Assembly (NCBI GenBank): GCA_008711295.1
Contig: VUYV01000063.1
Coordinates: 895,880 to 959,879 of the forward strand
Direction of reading: 5' to 3'
DNA: 64,000 nt
Source: Anarhynchus alexandrinus
Lineage: Eukaryota; Chordata; Aves; Charadriiformes; Charadriidae
The notes beneath the pieces were generated by a model, which was given only the letters and a program-made list of their open reading frames with translations, had not been told where the DNA came from and did no database searches. The first letter of the stretch is position 1. Each line of letters opens with the position of its first letter. Position numbers and translations under genes: made by a program. Below, piece after piece: positions 35,353 to 48,508 of this stretch.

Positions 35353-38300
35353 CTTTTTTCTTCCCTCCAAAGAACCGTGCCAAATACCAGGAGGCCTGTG
35401 AGAACGGGAGACAACCCCAGCAGAAGCCACGGTAGGAGCACGGCACACATTACAACCGGGTGAGGATGACCTCATCGTTGACCTCATCGCATTCAGAACT
35501 GGCTGCAACACTTATCTCCTCCAGTTGGTTTCCCCTTAACACAACTGTCAAACTCTTACTCAAAGAGGCAGCACAAACCCTACAAGGTAATCAAGCCATT
35601 GCAGCCAGGAACTGGGAAGAAGGAAGATACAGAGTTATTGGTCTATCTGAATACCTGAGGATGTTTTCAATGTCCCTGATAAAGCACGGATTCCCAAAAA
35701 GCGCGCTCCCGTGGCCACGTCACCGCGGATTTGGCTGTGAGATAGGAGCAGCTGGCCGCTCTCTTCGCAACCTTGCAGCATCTCACCGCAACCGCAAATC
35801 TTCAGCTTTTCGTGTTATTTTAAATGTACCCTTGGTGTGAATTATGGGCATTTTCCATAGAGCAGATCGCTCCGGTAGATGGTTTCATAGGTGAGTTTGC
35901 CACCTTTTACTGCAAAGCAAACACTCAGTTGACATTTATTACGTACTCAGCCATGATTTGCAAGAGGGATTTTCCACCTTGCTTAGGGAAGATCCCACAA
36001 TACGCGCTAGCTTTCAGAAGGCATTTCTTTTCGGCTACTCAGACTGATAGCATAGAAACTAGAAATAAATAAATTAAAGAAAGAAGTAATAGACACCCCC
36101 CCCCCTACTATTATTAGGAACATACCTGTAACGAGGTGCAGTGATACCCAGCCCCAGTCAGGTATCAGATCAGAGACATTATTCTTGTAGGTTGGATTAA
36201 CTCCGGTTTAACTCACTAGTTGAAAAAAACACTCTTCTAGAAAATAATTCACAGAAAAAGCTCTCTCAGTAATGCGGGTAGCTGGATTAATGCACCAACA
36301 GCAGCAGCCTCCATGCAAACCTCCACTGTGTGCCAGGCACACACAGGTGCAAAGATACCTGAGGTTGCTTTTGGGGGAGAAAGAAAGAAAAAAATGGAGA
36401 AACAGCAAGAAAAGGCAATAAGGAGGCATCACCCAGGGCCATGGAAGAGCTGCGGAGTTGCCCAGAGACAAAGCCAAGCAAACATCGCTGGTAATGAACA
36501 TTGAGTAGAGGGGGATCGGTGCGCTGAGCGAGGAAATGGTGTCCTACAGCTCACGCCCCACTGCGCGGAGGGAAATGGGAGGGCGAACGTGCCCTAGAAA
36601 CAAAAAGGGGCTCATCAGAGGACCACGCACGACTCTATCACCACTTTCTCATCCTAATGGAAACAACCTGCAGGACATCAAATATTGGCTCGGTGCTCCG
36701 AACAGAAGGGATAAGAGGGTTATTGGAGAGAGCCATACCTTTACCTCATAGAGTACATTTTCTGCTATTGCTTCTCAGACAATAACTTTTTTGGTTTCCA
36801 ATGCCCTAGGCGGGGGAGGAGAAATGAATGCTATTGCAGATTCGAAAACAGCTGGGCTCACCATATACATGAGGAAAGAAAAGGAAAATAACTGATAAAT
36901 GCACAAGAGGCGACAGAGGCTAAAATGGTAGGGCAGAAGTACCAAAGTATAGTTCGTAGTAGTATAATTTAGATTTATAAAGTTATATCTATATTACATA
37001 TCTAATATACCTATACACACACACACATATAGATAGAAACCACATAAACCAAGGAAAACAGCTTTGAAAAGACCTTTGCAAACAGTTTCTTTTTTCCCCA
37101 TTTGGGAACCAAAATCAAAAAACAAGCAAATCAGAACAAAACCACTCTATTTCTGTCCTCAATTCCATTCCAGGTTACCTGCCCCAACTTCTATTTTTCA
37201 GATAAAAACTCTTAATCCAGAAAATTGCCTCGCTTTAGACATAAAACACAGTGAAAGTCATACGCTGAGCATCCAACTGTGCTGGCTTCTGGAGCACTGG
37301 ATCACACCCAGCGCAGTGCAGCGGCAGATCAAAATCTGAACTTCCTCAGCATCACCTTACAGAGGTGGGATGCTATTACAGAAGTTGTGTCAGAGCTCTG
37401 ATTTGCTTTTATCTAGTGCTGTATTTCAAGCTCCTTCTCCTGATAACTTTAATAGTCAGAATCCTTGAGATACTGTTATCTAAAAGCGATAATCGTTTTC
37501 TCTACAGGGAGTACGTGATACACTTCCTCTCCTTCTCTTCTCTCCTACCATTTTCCTCTTTGTTGATACCTCTCCATCCATCTCTGCATTTTTATGCCAG
37601 CTCTACCTCCAACCACCTCTTCCTGTACATCTTAATTTTTAAAGGCACCCATCTTTGTCCCTCAGCTTGCCTCCGTCTGCAGCATGCCCTCATTTCACTG
37701 TAGGGTTGCCATAAAATCATCTACTATTGCCTGTTTGCCATCCAAACACCTGCTGTGTGTCCCCATCCCACTGAATCTGCATTTTGCTTTGCTTCTCTTA
37801 TTCTGTCCCTCCCCTGCTTTGTATGCTGACACTTTTTTCCTAATTATTTTATTTACGCACGTGCATTTTCCACGCAGTGCTCCCGCCTTTGCAAAATCTC
37901 TGTCACAGATCCACCACTTCAAACTTCACTTTATGTCTGCAGGTAAGGAAACCTCGCATTTTTGCCCATTTGTGGATGTAAACAAGGTGGCAGGATGCGT
38001 TCCCCGATTTGTGTAGACAGAAGCCTTCTTAATCTAATATCACTAATATGAAAGAGTCAACTGTTGCAATTGCAGTTAAATGCAAAATTAAATGAGGACA
38101 ATTTGTCAGTTTGGAAGGACAATTTGAGAAATCAAATTATCCAGAATTACCTGTGCCGAGCAGGCTTTGTTGCGTGAGGGTGCTGTAGGGGTCAGCTGAG
38201 AAGTCTCCAGGTCCAACAATGGACATCTATGAACACAGTCTTGCGTCTGGTTGGTGTCTCTCTGCTCCCACAACACAGCGCGAAACTACGCTGTGTTGGC

Positions 38301-39762
38301 CAAAAGGCAAAATTATCCCCACTTCTCAAAAAAACCAAAATCAGACAAAACATACATTAAAAAAAAAAAACAAAAAACCTCATGCCCTGCCTCACAACAC
38401 GTGTTATAGCCCATTTCTCCGTGTAGGCTGGGGTTCCACATCCATGTCCTTTAAGGTCCAGGGCAAGCTGAAATCGGGCATGAACCCGCGTGGGCGCTGG
38501 TGGAACATCTCCCCAGGGGCACAGGGATGCTGAGAGAGGCCAGCGGCTGCCTGAGCTTCCCCTTCACCAGAAGGCTCTTGGTAAGTAAATTTCTCATGAA
38601 TAAGGAGGGAATTAATCTTGCGGCAGGTCCCGAGCCCGCTGCTTCCAGGTGTGCTCCAGGCCCGGGCGATGGGCAGCTCAGCGGGAACCAGGGGAACATG
38701 CTCTTGCCATAAGACAGCGCTGCTGGAGCCCGGTGTAAAAGCCACCGGATAACTACGTGCCTCGAATGTAATCTCAAAGCTAAGGCAAGCTATGTATTTT
38801 CAGCCTTGATTTATCTGCAGGCCGCTCTAAATTAATTAGGCCAGGGAGCCCTCACGTCACCTTTCCACCGGCTGCAGGACAGGGACGCCCGGTGTTGCAG
38901 CCACTCGCTGTTTTCCTCGGAATGGTGACAGCCAACATCTGTCCTCCTCACTCCGTCAGGACCTCGGGGGCAAATTCTGCACCTCTCCAGTGAAATCCGT
39001 TAATTGCGGCTCTTGCACGCGTGCGGTTGCTGTCTGGATCAAAACCTCCAGCCACCCCACCTGCCTCATGCCCCCTCTCTCACGTGCAACCCCAAGGCAG
39101 CAAGAGCAGTTGCGGTTTCTTCTGTCCTCCTTACGCCTCTTGAATGGCAGCCAGACGGCCTAAAATTTCCTGAGCTCTTTCCGAGACAAAAATCCTCTTT
39201 CGGTTCTCCAGGTCCATTCCCGAGTTTCCTCTGCTTTTGCGGAGAAGGAGGCTGTCTGCAAGGGCAGCGTTAGCCTAGGGGCGAGATGTCTTCTCCAGAG
39301 GGAAGAAAGTCTACAGCAGATCTTGTGGAATTATCAACTTTAACTTCCTTGGAAGAGTTTTTAGTAGAGGATGAAGAGAAACCCAAATGAGGTGGGAGAA
39401 AATCAGGAGATTATGTATCACTCCAAACAGCCTCGAGCACGTTGTCTTGCTTGTGTACAAATGCAGAAGAGCCGAAGAAATCCCCTTTCTCCCTCCACCT
39501 CTCTTCATGGCTCCCGTACCGGTTCCCTCCATAGGATAACTGCCAGGAAAGCCTCAGAAGCTACAGAACAATCTTCCATGTGGAACAAGAAAGCCTTAAT
39601 ATCCTGCACAGCTAAAGGCAGAGGGGACAAACCTCTAAGCAACAGAGCAACAACTCCAACCCCACCACAAACAGCAGTTGTGCATTTTGCCAAGCTGCTG
39701 TCCCAGCCCTCTAATTACACCTCTCCGTTAAGCACAACAACCAGCAGCTGTTCTGTGAAGCC
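35353..39762. other. unique noncoding sequence
   Basis: C10 run at 36096-36105, a (CA)n run with AT-rich flank at 36960-37035, and a pyrimidine-rich stretch at 37515-37625. 38820-38860 combines CTAAATTAATTAGGCC and CTCACGTCACC, a possible regulatory cluster. Open frames of 90-126 codons lack domains or splice support. Confidence 0.4.
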
Positions 39763-39850
39763 TTTTTTTTTTTTTTTTTAAAAAAAAAATATTTACTTAT
39801 TGTTTAAACACTCTGATGGAGGGAAGGAAAAAAAACCTAAAAAAAAAAAN
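39763..39850. repeat. T17/A10 homopolymer pair and A-rich tract ending in N
   Basis: T at 39763-39779 runs directly into A at 39780-39789. A further A11 run at 39839-39849 abuts the ambiguous base at 39850. This is a sequencing-difficult region. Confidence 0.9.
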
Positions 39851-42800
39851 AGAGCCAGCTAAAGTTCAGATGAGCTCAGCCCTCACATGCCTGATAACAC
39901 GTCTGCACTCTGGGTTATTCCTGAATGTCAAAATAAAGACCCTGAGCCTGAGCTTAATAATTTCCCTGGAGCGCCATTGTCCTGCAGAGAGAGTTTGCCT
40001 TTCACTTCTCGGCTGCTGCCAAGGGAGAGGTGAGGGAAGCGAACCACTTTATTTATTGAGTTGGTTGTTGTAACAATTTAAACTAAGCTCAGCACCACCG
40101 GCTGCTTCTTCCAGGTCGGTTCCTGGAATTAGTAGGTTTTCCTTTAGATCTGCATACTGGAGTCTCTCTGCTTTCATAACACAATTTTGTCCCGGCTTCA
40201 AATACGTCTTCTAACCGGCGAAAGGATTACTCCATCTTTGATATCACAATTAAAACGGATCAGGAGGGGGGAAGTAACGATTGATCCTTCAGCCGTTGTG
40301 CTGATCTGCTGAAAGCGCTGACTTATGCCCATGAGCAAAACCACTGAATCACGGGGATCAATAAACAGAGCTGTAGTGGCGCAACTGCTGCGGGCTGCAC
40401 TGTTGGACTTGTACTGGCAATTACAGTATCTGGGTTGGCTTTACAACTGCTTCAACAAATGCCCTATTACCCTGATTCTTCCCATGCAAAAAAAAAAAAA
40501 AACAAACCCCACAACCCTTAACTGTCCTTTAAATTACCAAAATGGTATACCTAGAGCAAAAAATACCTCTGTTGTTTGGTAAATGCTTATCCTCACTTCC
40601 ATTTTAAACTAACAGGTATTAAGATTGCTGTTCTTAAATCTAGAAAGTTGGATGTGCCGTGTAGAGAAGGTTTATAAATGAAGAAATAAATCAACTTTTT
40701 GCTTTCTTATGCTGCAGGCCAGCAATTAAACGTGATTGAACTTCATAGTTTAGTAGTTTGGAAGTTCTTAATACAGATGATCGCAACTACAAAATACTTG
40801 ATGAATTATAAAAGAGGCCAAGGGACAGATCGCTAAAGATTTTATGCCTTTAATGGCACTTAAAAAAATGCATACAGGAGAAAATATCGTGCTCTTCTTA
40901 GCTGTGACCTAACTGAAAGGCATCTTCAAAATAAAGGATAAAGGCAGGTAGAGGAGGCTTTGTGTTACATGTTGGCTATGTCATACTTTGGAGAGTGAAC
41001 ACGTCCTCAGACTTCTTTAATCTACATTTTTCCCAACTCTAAAATCACAGTACTAGACAGTGATGTTAGTAATTGTAATGTGTGTTCACTGTAAGGCAAA
41101 ACAGAGAGAGGCAAAGTATCTTCTTCACTCCGAGATCAGCTTTGCAAGTCAATATTTACGTCCCTTTGCAAAAGTCAATACCAAATATTTGGGATTAGTT
41201 TTTTTTCATTGGTAAATATCAATACCAATTATTTGGTTAAAACATCCCAACATCCCAAATATTTGATAAAACCCAATTCTACTGCCTGCAGGTCAGAATA
41301 TACTTAGTTAATGTTTTAAAAATCATCTTTAATTTTTCATGTGTTATTTTGACATGAAAAACCAATCACGTTATCACTGTATCTTCTGATTGAAACTGGT
41401 GCTTCATTTACTCCAAATTTACAACCTATTCCAGCTTTTTCAAAACTTTTTTTTTTTATATCAGATGTTAATCTAACAAATTATTTCAGCTCTTCCTCTG
41501 TGTTGGAATTTTATCTGTTGGCTTTAGAATACAAGGAAAACTGAATATGAGATAAGGGTCCATCAAATCCCAGAGGAGAATCCATTCATCTGATAATCCT
41601 ACCCTGCTTTGTTCTTTCATATTTTTTTTCATCTTGCTAATAACTTTCATTCATTTACCCAAAAATATTGCCATGAAAGAGTTCACCCCCAAAACTCCAG
41701 AGTACTGTTGGATATTATACCCTATAAGCTTCCACTACATGGAGCTCATGGAAATGGGCTCTGTTGATTTTTCCCATAGCAGAAAATTATGTGGTTTTAA
41801 TGGAGTATTAGTAATATGGCTACATTAAATGCCATTTAAAACCTCTTTCAAATTGGTATTGACCGTGTCGAAATGGGACTGTGTAGATATCCCTGTGACA
41901 GGGTGTATGGATGAATATTGTATTTTCGTCAGAGGCAGAATTTTCAAACGGATGCAGAAAGCTCTGGAAAACATTATCATATTTTCCTAAGTGGATTTGC
42001 CTTTCTGTACAAAGGAGCTAAAAATAGACTAGTTGCTATATTAACAACAAAAAAAATGGCTTCCCAGTAATTATCAACTATCACCACGTGTTGAAATACC
42101 ATTTTGTTCCATAGCTGTTTCAATCAATACACTATTTATTTTCAAATAACCACGCACTAAGGATCATTTGGACATATATCCCATAAATACACATTACTTC
42201 ATTATCGACTCTTTCTATCCACTGCCGCATTATTAACATTTCACTAAAACAAGCAATCAAGCAGTAAACAGTAGGAATTCATAGCAGTAAGCAATTGTAA
42301 TTACTGTTATACAGTAATTGCTCCCCCAAAATATTTTTGTAGGGGTGACCAGTTATTATGGGGATTATGCCCCCAGGAGTTATTTTTCTCTGTGACATTC
42401 TTTACAGAAAATGTAACCAGTAAGACAGCGACGAGGGAAGAAATACAATATTTTCCATGAGCTATATCAGGGAATATACACAAGACAGTTAAATTGTACT
42501 TTTTATCCCAGGATCCAGCCACTTGCCCATACATGAGAACGCTGAATTTCCATTCAAAAAAAAAACCCCTATTGTTTTAATCCTATATATCCAAATTTTC
42601 CAGTTGCTCAGTAGCCTGGAAAAGAAACCCACCAGCCAACCTGAGCCCCGAAAGCAGAATTGTTTCCTCTCTTTCCTTTTGGTAGTAGAGCAGTAGGGGC
42701 TGTGCGCTGCCGAATACGCAGTGCCATCTTTATGCAACTCATGCAGGGAAATTATCCTCCTCCAGTATTGTGGGATGACTGATGGCTTTCTCATAAAAGA

Positions 42801-43416
42801 TGATCTACTCAGGGGCAATATCGAAGGCTGCGGTGGCAAATTGCCAAGAGCTCGAGGGCTGCACCTAATTTGCATGTAAATTTACATCAGTTTTAAAGCC
42901 ATAAAGAGCTGCAGCGGTAGTACTTGAGTATTTCTTGATAGGTTTAAAAGCGTGCTGTGCGATCACCAGAAGTAAAAACCTGAATGTGACCGGCTTCGTC
43001 GCCTTCCGCGCTGGGCTGGGGGCTGTGCCTTGAACCCTCCGCCCTCGGTGGCAGATGCTCAGCATCCCCCAGGACCCCCAGTGCAGCAGCCTGAGCTGTA
43101 AAACCCCGTTCCCACCATCTTCATCTTAACTCTTTCTAACATTTTTTGACCACCCCATCATTAAAGCCGGGGCGCCGTTCCTCCGCAGAACCCCCCCATG
43201 CCCAGAGAGGGGCGCGGCGGAGGGGCAGCCACCGCGCACGCCCACCCCTCGCGTTTCTCTGCCCCTCGGCTCTCCTCTTCCTCCCCGTCCAGCCAGGCTG
43301 AGCCCAAACCAGCCTCACTGATACCACAGCGGGTAGAGAGACTGTATTAAACTGCTGAGTTTGCAAAATCCACTCCCATGCATATAATCTATAGTAGCTA
43401 AGAATATCATGAGTGC
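39851..43416. other. AT-rich unique noncoding sequence
   Basis: Three related AT-rich motifs around CCAAATATTTGG occur near 41180, 41225 and 41256. 43165-43260 is CpG-rich. No gene supported. Confidence 0.4.
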
Positions 43417-43474
43417 ATATACGCGTTCCATCATGGCACGCACTGATATACGCGTTCCATCATGGCATGCACCG
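43417..43474 (+). repeat. 29-bp tandem duplication
   Basis: Units at 43417-43445 and 43446-43474 differ at two positions. Each contains ATATACGCGTTCCATCATGG. Confidence 0.95.
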
Positions 43475-45394
43475 GCACAGTGATGCGGCTCTAGGGGGCA
43501 TTAAGTCTGTTTTGCATAAATCCGATGTGGTTTGCAACAAGTTAGGGGAGCGGGTGGAGGGGGGTGCTAAGGGGAAAACTACTGCAGGACGAAAAAGAAG
43601 ATGGAGAGGGCAGAGGCTGCCCTGCGTGCCCGCTGCTCTGCAGAGGGGGTAAATAGGAAGGACGAGTTCGAATCTTTGGGTTTTAGGTACGGACTGAGGA
43701 AGGGGGTAATGCCGACGCTTCCTGGCAGCCCCCGGCAGCCTGAGGCCAGAGGGGACATCTGACCGCAGGAGCTGCAGTCAAGGTGATCTTCTGGGTAGCT
43801 GCTGCCGTATTCGCTTTATTTCCAACCCTTGCGTTCATGATCCCTCTGTCAATAAAAATCCCTGCTTGAATAGATAAGCTGAAGCCCGGTGTCTCATTAA
43901 GCCGGAGAATTCAACCCTCTGCTTCCAGCTCTGTCCTCCTACGCTACTTTATATCATTAAGAAATATTGCCCAAGCCGATCCACTAAATCCTTGTGTTAG
44001 CCAGTACAATTAAACCTAATACAGAGGAAAAAATGGGAGCTAGTGGGACTTCTCGGTGGTGTGAGTTCCAGCGCGGGAGCTGAGCGGTGCGGAAGCGATG
44101 TAAAACGGCCAGGTACCTCCCCTTCCCGGGGTCACAAACCGTGACGTTTGATGGATGAGGTATCTTACAAATGCACGCAATGCAGCTATACAGCACCATC
44201 CTGTATCAGTAACGTTTTTGTTAGATTTTGTTAAATGAGGGAGCTGAATTTTGTTAAATGAAAGGGGCTGTGACAATGTTGGCAAACCCAGCAATGTGCT
44301 AATTGTAACGTCCCCGGGTACTTAACTGAAAAGTGCATAAGCAACAAGTTAGAAATGGATATACTCCCAAACCCTAAATCATTCTATTTTAAATTGCTTA
44401 AGAAAATGCTCAGAGTTTCTCGAGATGAATTGTGGAATACCTTGAAGTGAGCACATAAATCCCAATGCTGTCATTCTTTTTCTCCAAGGAGTCATTAAAC
44501 GAAGCATCCGAAATACAGAGTCAGGCTGTTGCGCTTCCAGGATTTTACTTCTTTGTCAGGTGGAAACTTTGTGACTTAGTTTCCAAACAATGTCCTAAAC
44601 ATGTCAACCATTAGCAGTGATACTTAATGAGATTCTCAGATAACCCCTTAACAGAATAGGTAGTGATTAAGTTAATTTAAATGATTCATCTCCACTGCAG
44701 CCTGTTAGACTTGTACGTAACGGTAATTTGCATAGCAATAAAAATCTCCATTTATCCGCAGAGGACAGTTTTATAAAGATATTCCCAACCTTAATAATGT
44801 CTGCTCTCAGTTGTTTGCTTGGAAGTTTCTTTTGACTGCTACTTTTTGCCGGGTGCTCGTCCCGATAAACTGAATCGGAGATCCCGCAGAACAGTATCCA
44901 CTTCGGCACTGCCGCAAATGAGCCTCTTACCGACGGCATTACGAGCCCGGCTGTGAAGAGCTCTTCCAGCCGGGGCTTCGGGGTGAATTTTACTTATGTG
45001 GCATTACTGAAATTGGTATGTGGCCAAGGTATTAACGTTAGCGCTCCGCTTTCACACATGCATGCACACGTACACACACGGAGGAACCACAGAAACTCTA
45101 ATGAGCCCCGTTCCGACGGCGCTGTCAGTCTGCATTAACCCGGGATTTAAGCTCCCACCTTGCCTCTGTGGAAGTAAATTGCTAAACCCGCTCCAACTTT
45201 AAAAGGTGCAAGATCAGATCCTTACGTTTGAGATAAATCAAAGAAAAAAGCCCTGCCAAGTGAATCGTTGGCAAGTTTGTGTTTTCTGGGAGATCTCTTT
45301 CCCTGCCGCATGGAGCCGCTCGGCCAAGGCGGCCGCAGCAGGCGGCGATACCGCAGGATTGTGTAACGTGCAAACTCCCCCTGCTCCCCCCAGC
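43475..45394. other. noncoding; conserved-element texture, CpG patch at 45305-45355
   Basis: No repeats. 44800-45370 mixes moderately GC-rich blocks with CCAAGGCGGCCGCAGCAGGC-like CpG clusters. No open frame with support. Confidence 0.35.
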
Positions 45395-45500
45395 CCAAAC
45401 AATTAATGACTAATTGAAATTACTTCTCCTGAACTGATCGAGAGCCATATGGATTAAAACAGATTTCTGAATGCTAATTACACTACATCATTTTCCCAAT
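45395..45500 (+). promoter_or_regulatory. homeodomain-site cluster, candidate enhancer
   Basis: Within about 100 bp: ACAATTAATGACTAATTG (45400-45416), GAAATTACTT, an E-box CATATG near 45447, GGATTAAAAC, and GCTAATTACAC near 45471. The density of ATTA/TAAT cores with an E-box is typical of vertebrate developmental enhancers. Inference only; AT-rich sequence gives such cores by chance. Confidence 0.25.
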
Positions 45501-47461
45501 TATTTTTAAAATTGGATTACGTACCGGGAGATGGGATGTTTGAAGCAGCCGCTAATGAGCAAATCATGCATAAAAACTTGTTTGTTATGTTGGTGATTGA
45601 ACAAAATAAGGTTGCAGGCATGATGTCGTGTCCAAATAAACAGGAGACACCAAAGAGATTCTGAGAGCAGCACCAGTCTGCAAGCTAGAATTTAGGTAGC
45701 TTCAAAAGCCATGTTAAAGCCAGAGTACGTTCTAGAGTATTTTAACAGCTATTCCCCTCGCTGGAGTGGCTCTAGGAGGGCAACCACCAGTTCCACCCAT
45801 CAGGCTGGGAGCTGAAGCAAAGACAGGCGAGGAAAAAGGTAAGCTGGAAATTCAGGCGAAGGATGGAGGTGGGAGCAGAGCAGGGAAGTGGGAGGTACCA
45901 GAGGGGACCTGAGTGCCGCAAAGCGCAGAAGGGTTGTGACCATTAAACTGGGCAAGTGAAGTCCTGGTAGCTCACGAATCACAGCTTCACCAAGCACCAT
46001 AGGTGCAAGAAAGTCGTGTTGCATTACTGACTCAGTTCTGCTCGGCTCCGAGGCAGCCGGGACAACGGGGACGGGTTGCTATAGCACAGAGTCAACGCGC
46101 TGCTGCGAATGCACTGCTCGATGGGGTTTTCTTCCTCTCTCTCTCTCATTTTCCGGCAGTGGCTAATGTTATTGCTGGGTTATTGGGGGTTTCAGGGTAT
46201 TTTGCTAAGAAATGCCTATGTTACCTAAGTGACCAAGGAGCTTATAATCCATTTTCAAAAGTTGCTGAGGAGCTGAAGAATGTAAATCTGATTATCAGAG
46301 GGAATCCAGTATTGCATTTTTCTAAACGTTTACCCCAGCTCTCTGATCTAATCAAGAATAACACAGCAATTTAATTGCTACAAATAGTCTATATATTGCA
46401 GGAGCTAAAACTCCTTAGACTCCCTGCTCAAATATTATAAAATCTAGTTTTAGTCTCTTTAATACATTTCTTGCTGTGATTCCAGGGCAGTTCAGGACAA
46501 TATTCCAGACAGGTTTCCAATTCCTGTACAGATCTGTACATCTGTCTATCTGTCAACCCATCTGCCTGCCTGCCCACCGACCCACCCATCTTCAAGTGGC
46601 CGTCACACTGCATGGAAAGATTTATAGCTAATTTGTCCTGGAGATTCTTATAATACAATTTCACAGGAAATTTCAGTGCATTTTCCTCATAGAATTAAGT
46701 CATTTACTGCTTGGAAAATAAAACAACCAAAAAATATCAACAAAACCCAAGCCACATATGCAGTATGTAAAGAATGATGTTTCTAGAGTACTTGCTCCAA
46801 AGCTTCAGATTTAAGTCTACAAGTAGGAAATAATACTCATTTCTCAACAATACAGAATGTGTAAGTCAAGATGTGCTTAGCTTAAAACCTATTTTTTTCT
46901 GAGTATCATTCCTAACAGAGAAATTCCGAGCTTTTCGCATCATTTGAAATAAGCTTTTTTTCTCTTAAAAGGACATAAATAGAAAAGACTTTCAAAAACT
47001 CTGGATATTTTCACTGCCTGGATTAATAAAGTCAGTGAGTTGTGCGCCATTCTTTCTTCATTCACAGTTCTCCTCACCATTTTCAAGGTATATATTGCCC
47101 ACAGTTTTTTAGAAATCTCCTATAATTACTAAGACAATTCTTTTCTGATGTAACAATTCTGTTATAACTTTGAAATTGAAGTTCAGTTTCTGCTCTGATA
47201 CCAAAAGAGGCATATAGCAAGAAGAGAATAAAATTATAATGCACTCTGTAGAAACAATCAATGTCTTTGAGTCAATCTCCCGTTTACATTTTTTAAACTA
47301 TTTTCTCTGGTAAGCTTTAAGACAAGACTTCCATAGCAACAGAAACAAGAACTAGCTTTACATCACAATGAATGCTAACAAAATTGCAAGTGGAGAAAAG
47401 AATAACAGTGGTAGGCTATTTATTTTTAGGTTATTTGAAGGTAACCTCAATGAAAAAAAAA
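45501..47461. other. unique noncoding sequence
   Basis: A degenerate tetranucleotide stretch (CTGT/CTGC/CCAC units) lies at 46540-46590. The 123-codon open frame at 46003-46374 has no support as a gene. Confidence 0.45.
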
Positions 47462-47477
47462 GAAAAAACACTGTTTT

Positions 47478-47497
47478 TTCTATGATTCTATGATTCT
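47478..47497 (+). mobile_element. possible tail-only CR1 insertion
   Basis: TTCTATGATTCTATGATTCT matches the CR1 3' tail unit (two copies) with no CR1 body upstream. It is preceded by the inverted repeat GAAAAAAC-ACT-GTTTTTTC (47462-47480). Either an extremely 5'-truncated insertion or chance. Confidence 0.35.
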
Positions 47498-47989
47498 TCA
47501 GCTCAGCCATAAATCAAAACCTAAGTAGCATATTCTGTTAATTGCTCTGTTCAAAGTATTCTCGATGTTTTCAGTGGAGTGCAATGGTAGAGAACAATTC
47601 TTGGGTGTTTTTTTATTTCAAACCTGAGATACAAAGTTCAGTTTCCTCCTGATGAAATCCTGACCCCACCGAAACAGCAAAAGGGAAGTCAAAGAGCTTT
47701 TTGCCATTAGCCTCGGTGCCCAAGATTTGACCTAGAAGATGCATTTGTTTCATCACCTTTTCTTCTCTGCCCTGGTTACCCAGAGAACCAGGTGAGTGCC
47801 CAGCAACCCATCCCGAGAGCAGCATCACTTCACCAGATTTCACCCTTAATGTGTTAAGGGAAATTCTTTACTCGGCACCGATAGCATAAAGGACTGCAGT
47901 GACCCACAAAGAAAAACTTATGGGCAAAACAAGAGCACTTTGCAGTTCAGCGACTCCATCTTCGAACAGCTAAACCCGGTTCATGTGGG

Positions 47990-48200
47990 CGGAGGGAGAG
48001 CTCTGAGAGACGAGCGGAGCTTGGAAAGGCGGACGAGTTTATCGCTCCCTATTTCCCACCCCGCTGCGGAGACAGCTCAGCCCCTCCTCACCCGCTCCCC
48101 AGGCTGCGGTCCCCGCTCGGCGCGGGTCAGCGCTGCTGCAGCCAGGGGAGACGCCACGACCCCCAACGCTGGTGCTATTTTTCCCAACAGGATTTTCTCT
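47990..48200. promoter_or_regulatory. CpG-rich patch, candidate small CpG island
   Basis: About nineteen CpGs in roughly 200 bp (for example GGACGAGTTTATCGCTCC, GCTCGGCGCGGGTCAGCG) against a CpG-poor background. The 148-codon open frame across it (47940-48386) probably reflects the GC content. No TATA box or transcript evidence. Confidence 0.3.
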
Positions 48201-48442
48201 AGTCTAAATAATTCCCTGGAGGTGCAGCAGCAGACCCAGTCACTGGCAGTAAGTTATTACAGCGCGGGTGAGGCTCCTTTGACTCTTGCACGAGGCAGCC
48301 CGAGCGCCTGGCAAAGCCGGTTGCCTTCGAGAGTGAGTTTTGGACGAGAGCAAAGCAGTCCCAAGAATTTAAACATTTCATTCTAATAAACATTCTTGGG
48401 GGAATCTTTTTTCTGTTGTTAATGTTGCCTCCATTTCAGTTT

Positions 48443-48508
48443 GCAAATTGAAATTGTCAGTGAGAATCATTGAGAATTCTATGATTCTCATTGACAATTT
48501 CAGTTTGC
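48443..48508. repeat. 66-bp near-perfect hairpin (28-bp arms, 10-nt loop)
   Basis: Left arm 48443-48470 (begins GCAAATTGAAATTGTCAGTG) pairs with right arm 48481-48508 (begins ATGATTCTCATTGACAATTT) at 26 of 28 positions; the loop is TGAGAATTCT. The loop and right arm together spell ATTCTATGATTCT (48476-48488), identical to the CR1 tail repeat. Could be a microRNA-like precursor, a small inverted-repeat element, or a fold-back product of a CR1 tail. Confidence 0.9.

Noticed and set aside
35467..35489. Two TGACCTCATCG copies one base apart, like nuclear-receptor half-sites
   Set aside because: Spacing is not a classic receptor element and the pair is short enough to be chance.
43655..43690. GAGTTCGAATC resembling a tRNA B box
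   Set aside because: No matching A box or cloverleaf pairing upstream or downstream.
46003..46374. 123-codon open frame
   Set aside because: No family resemblance, no splice sites, composition typical of noncoding sequence.
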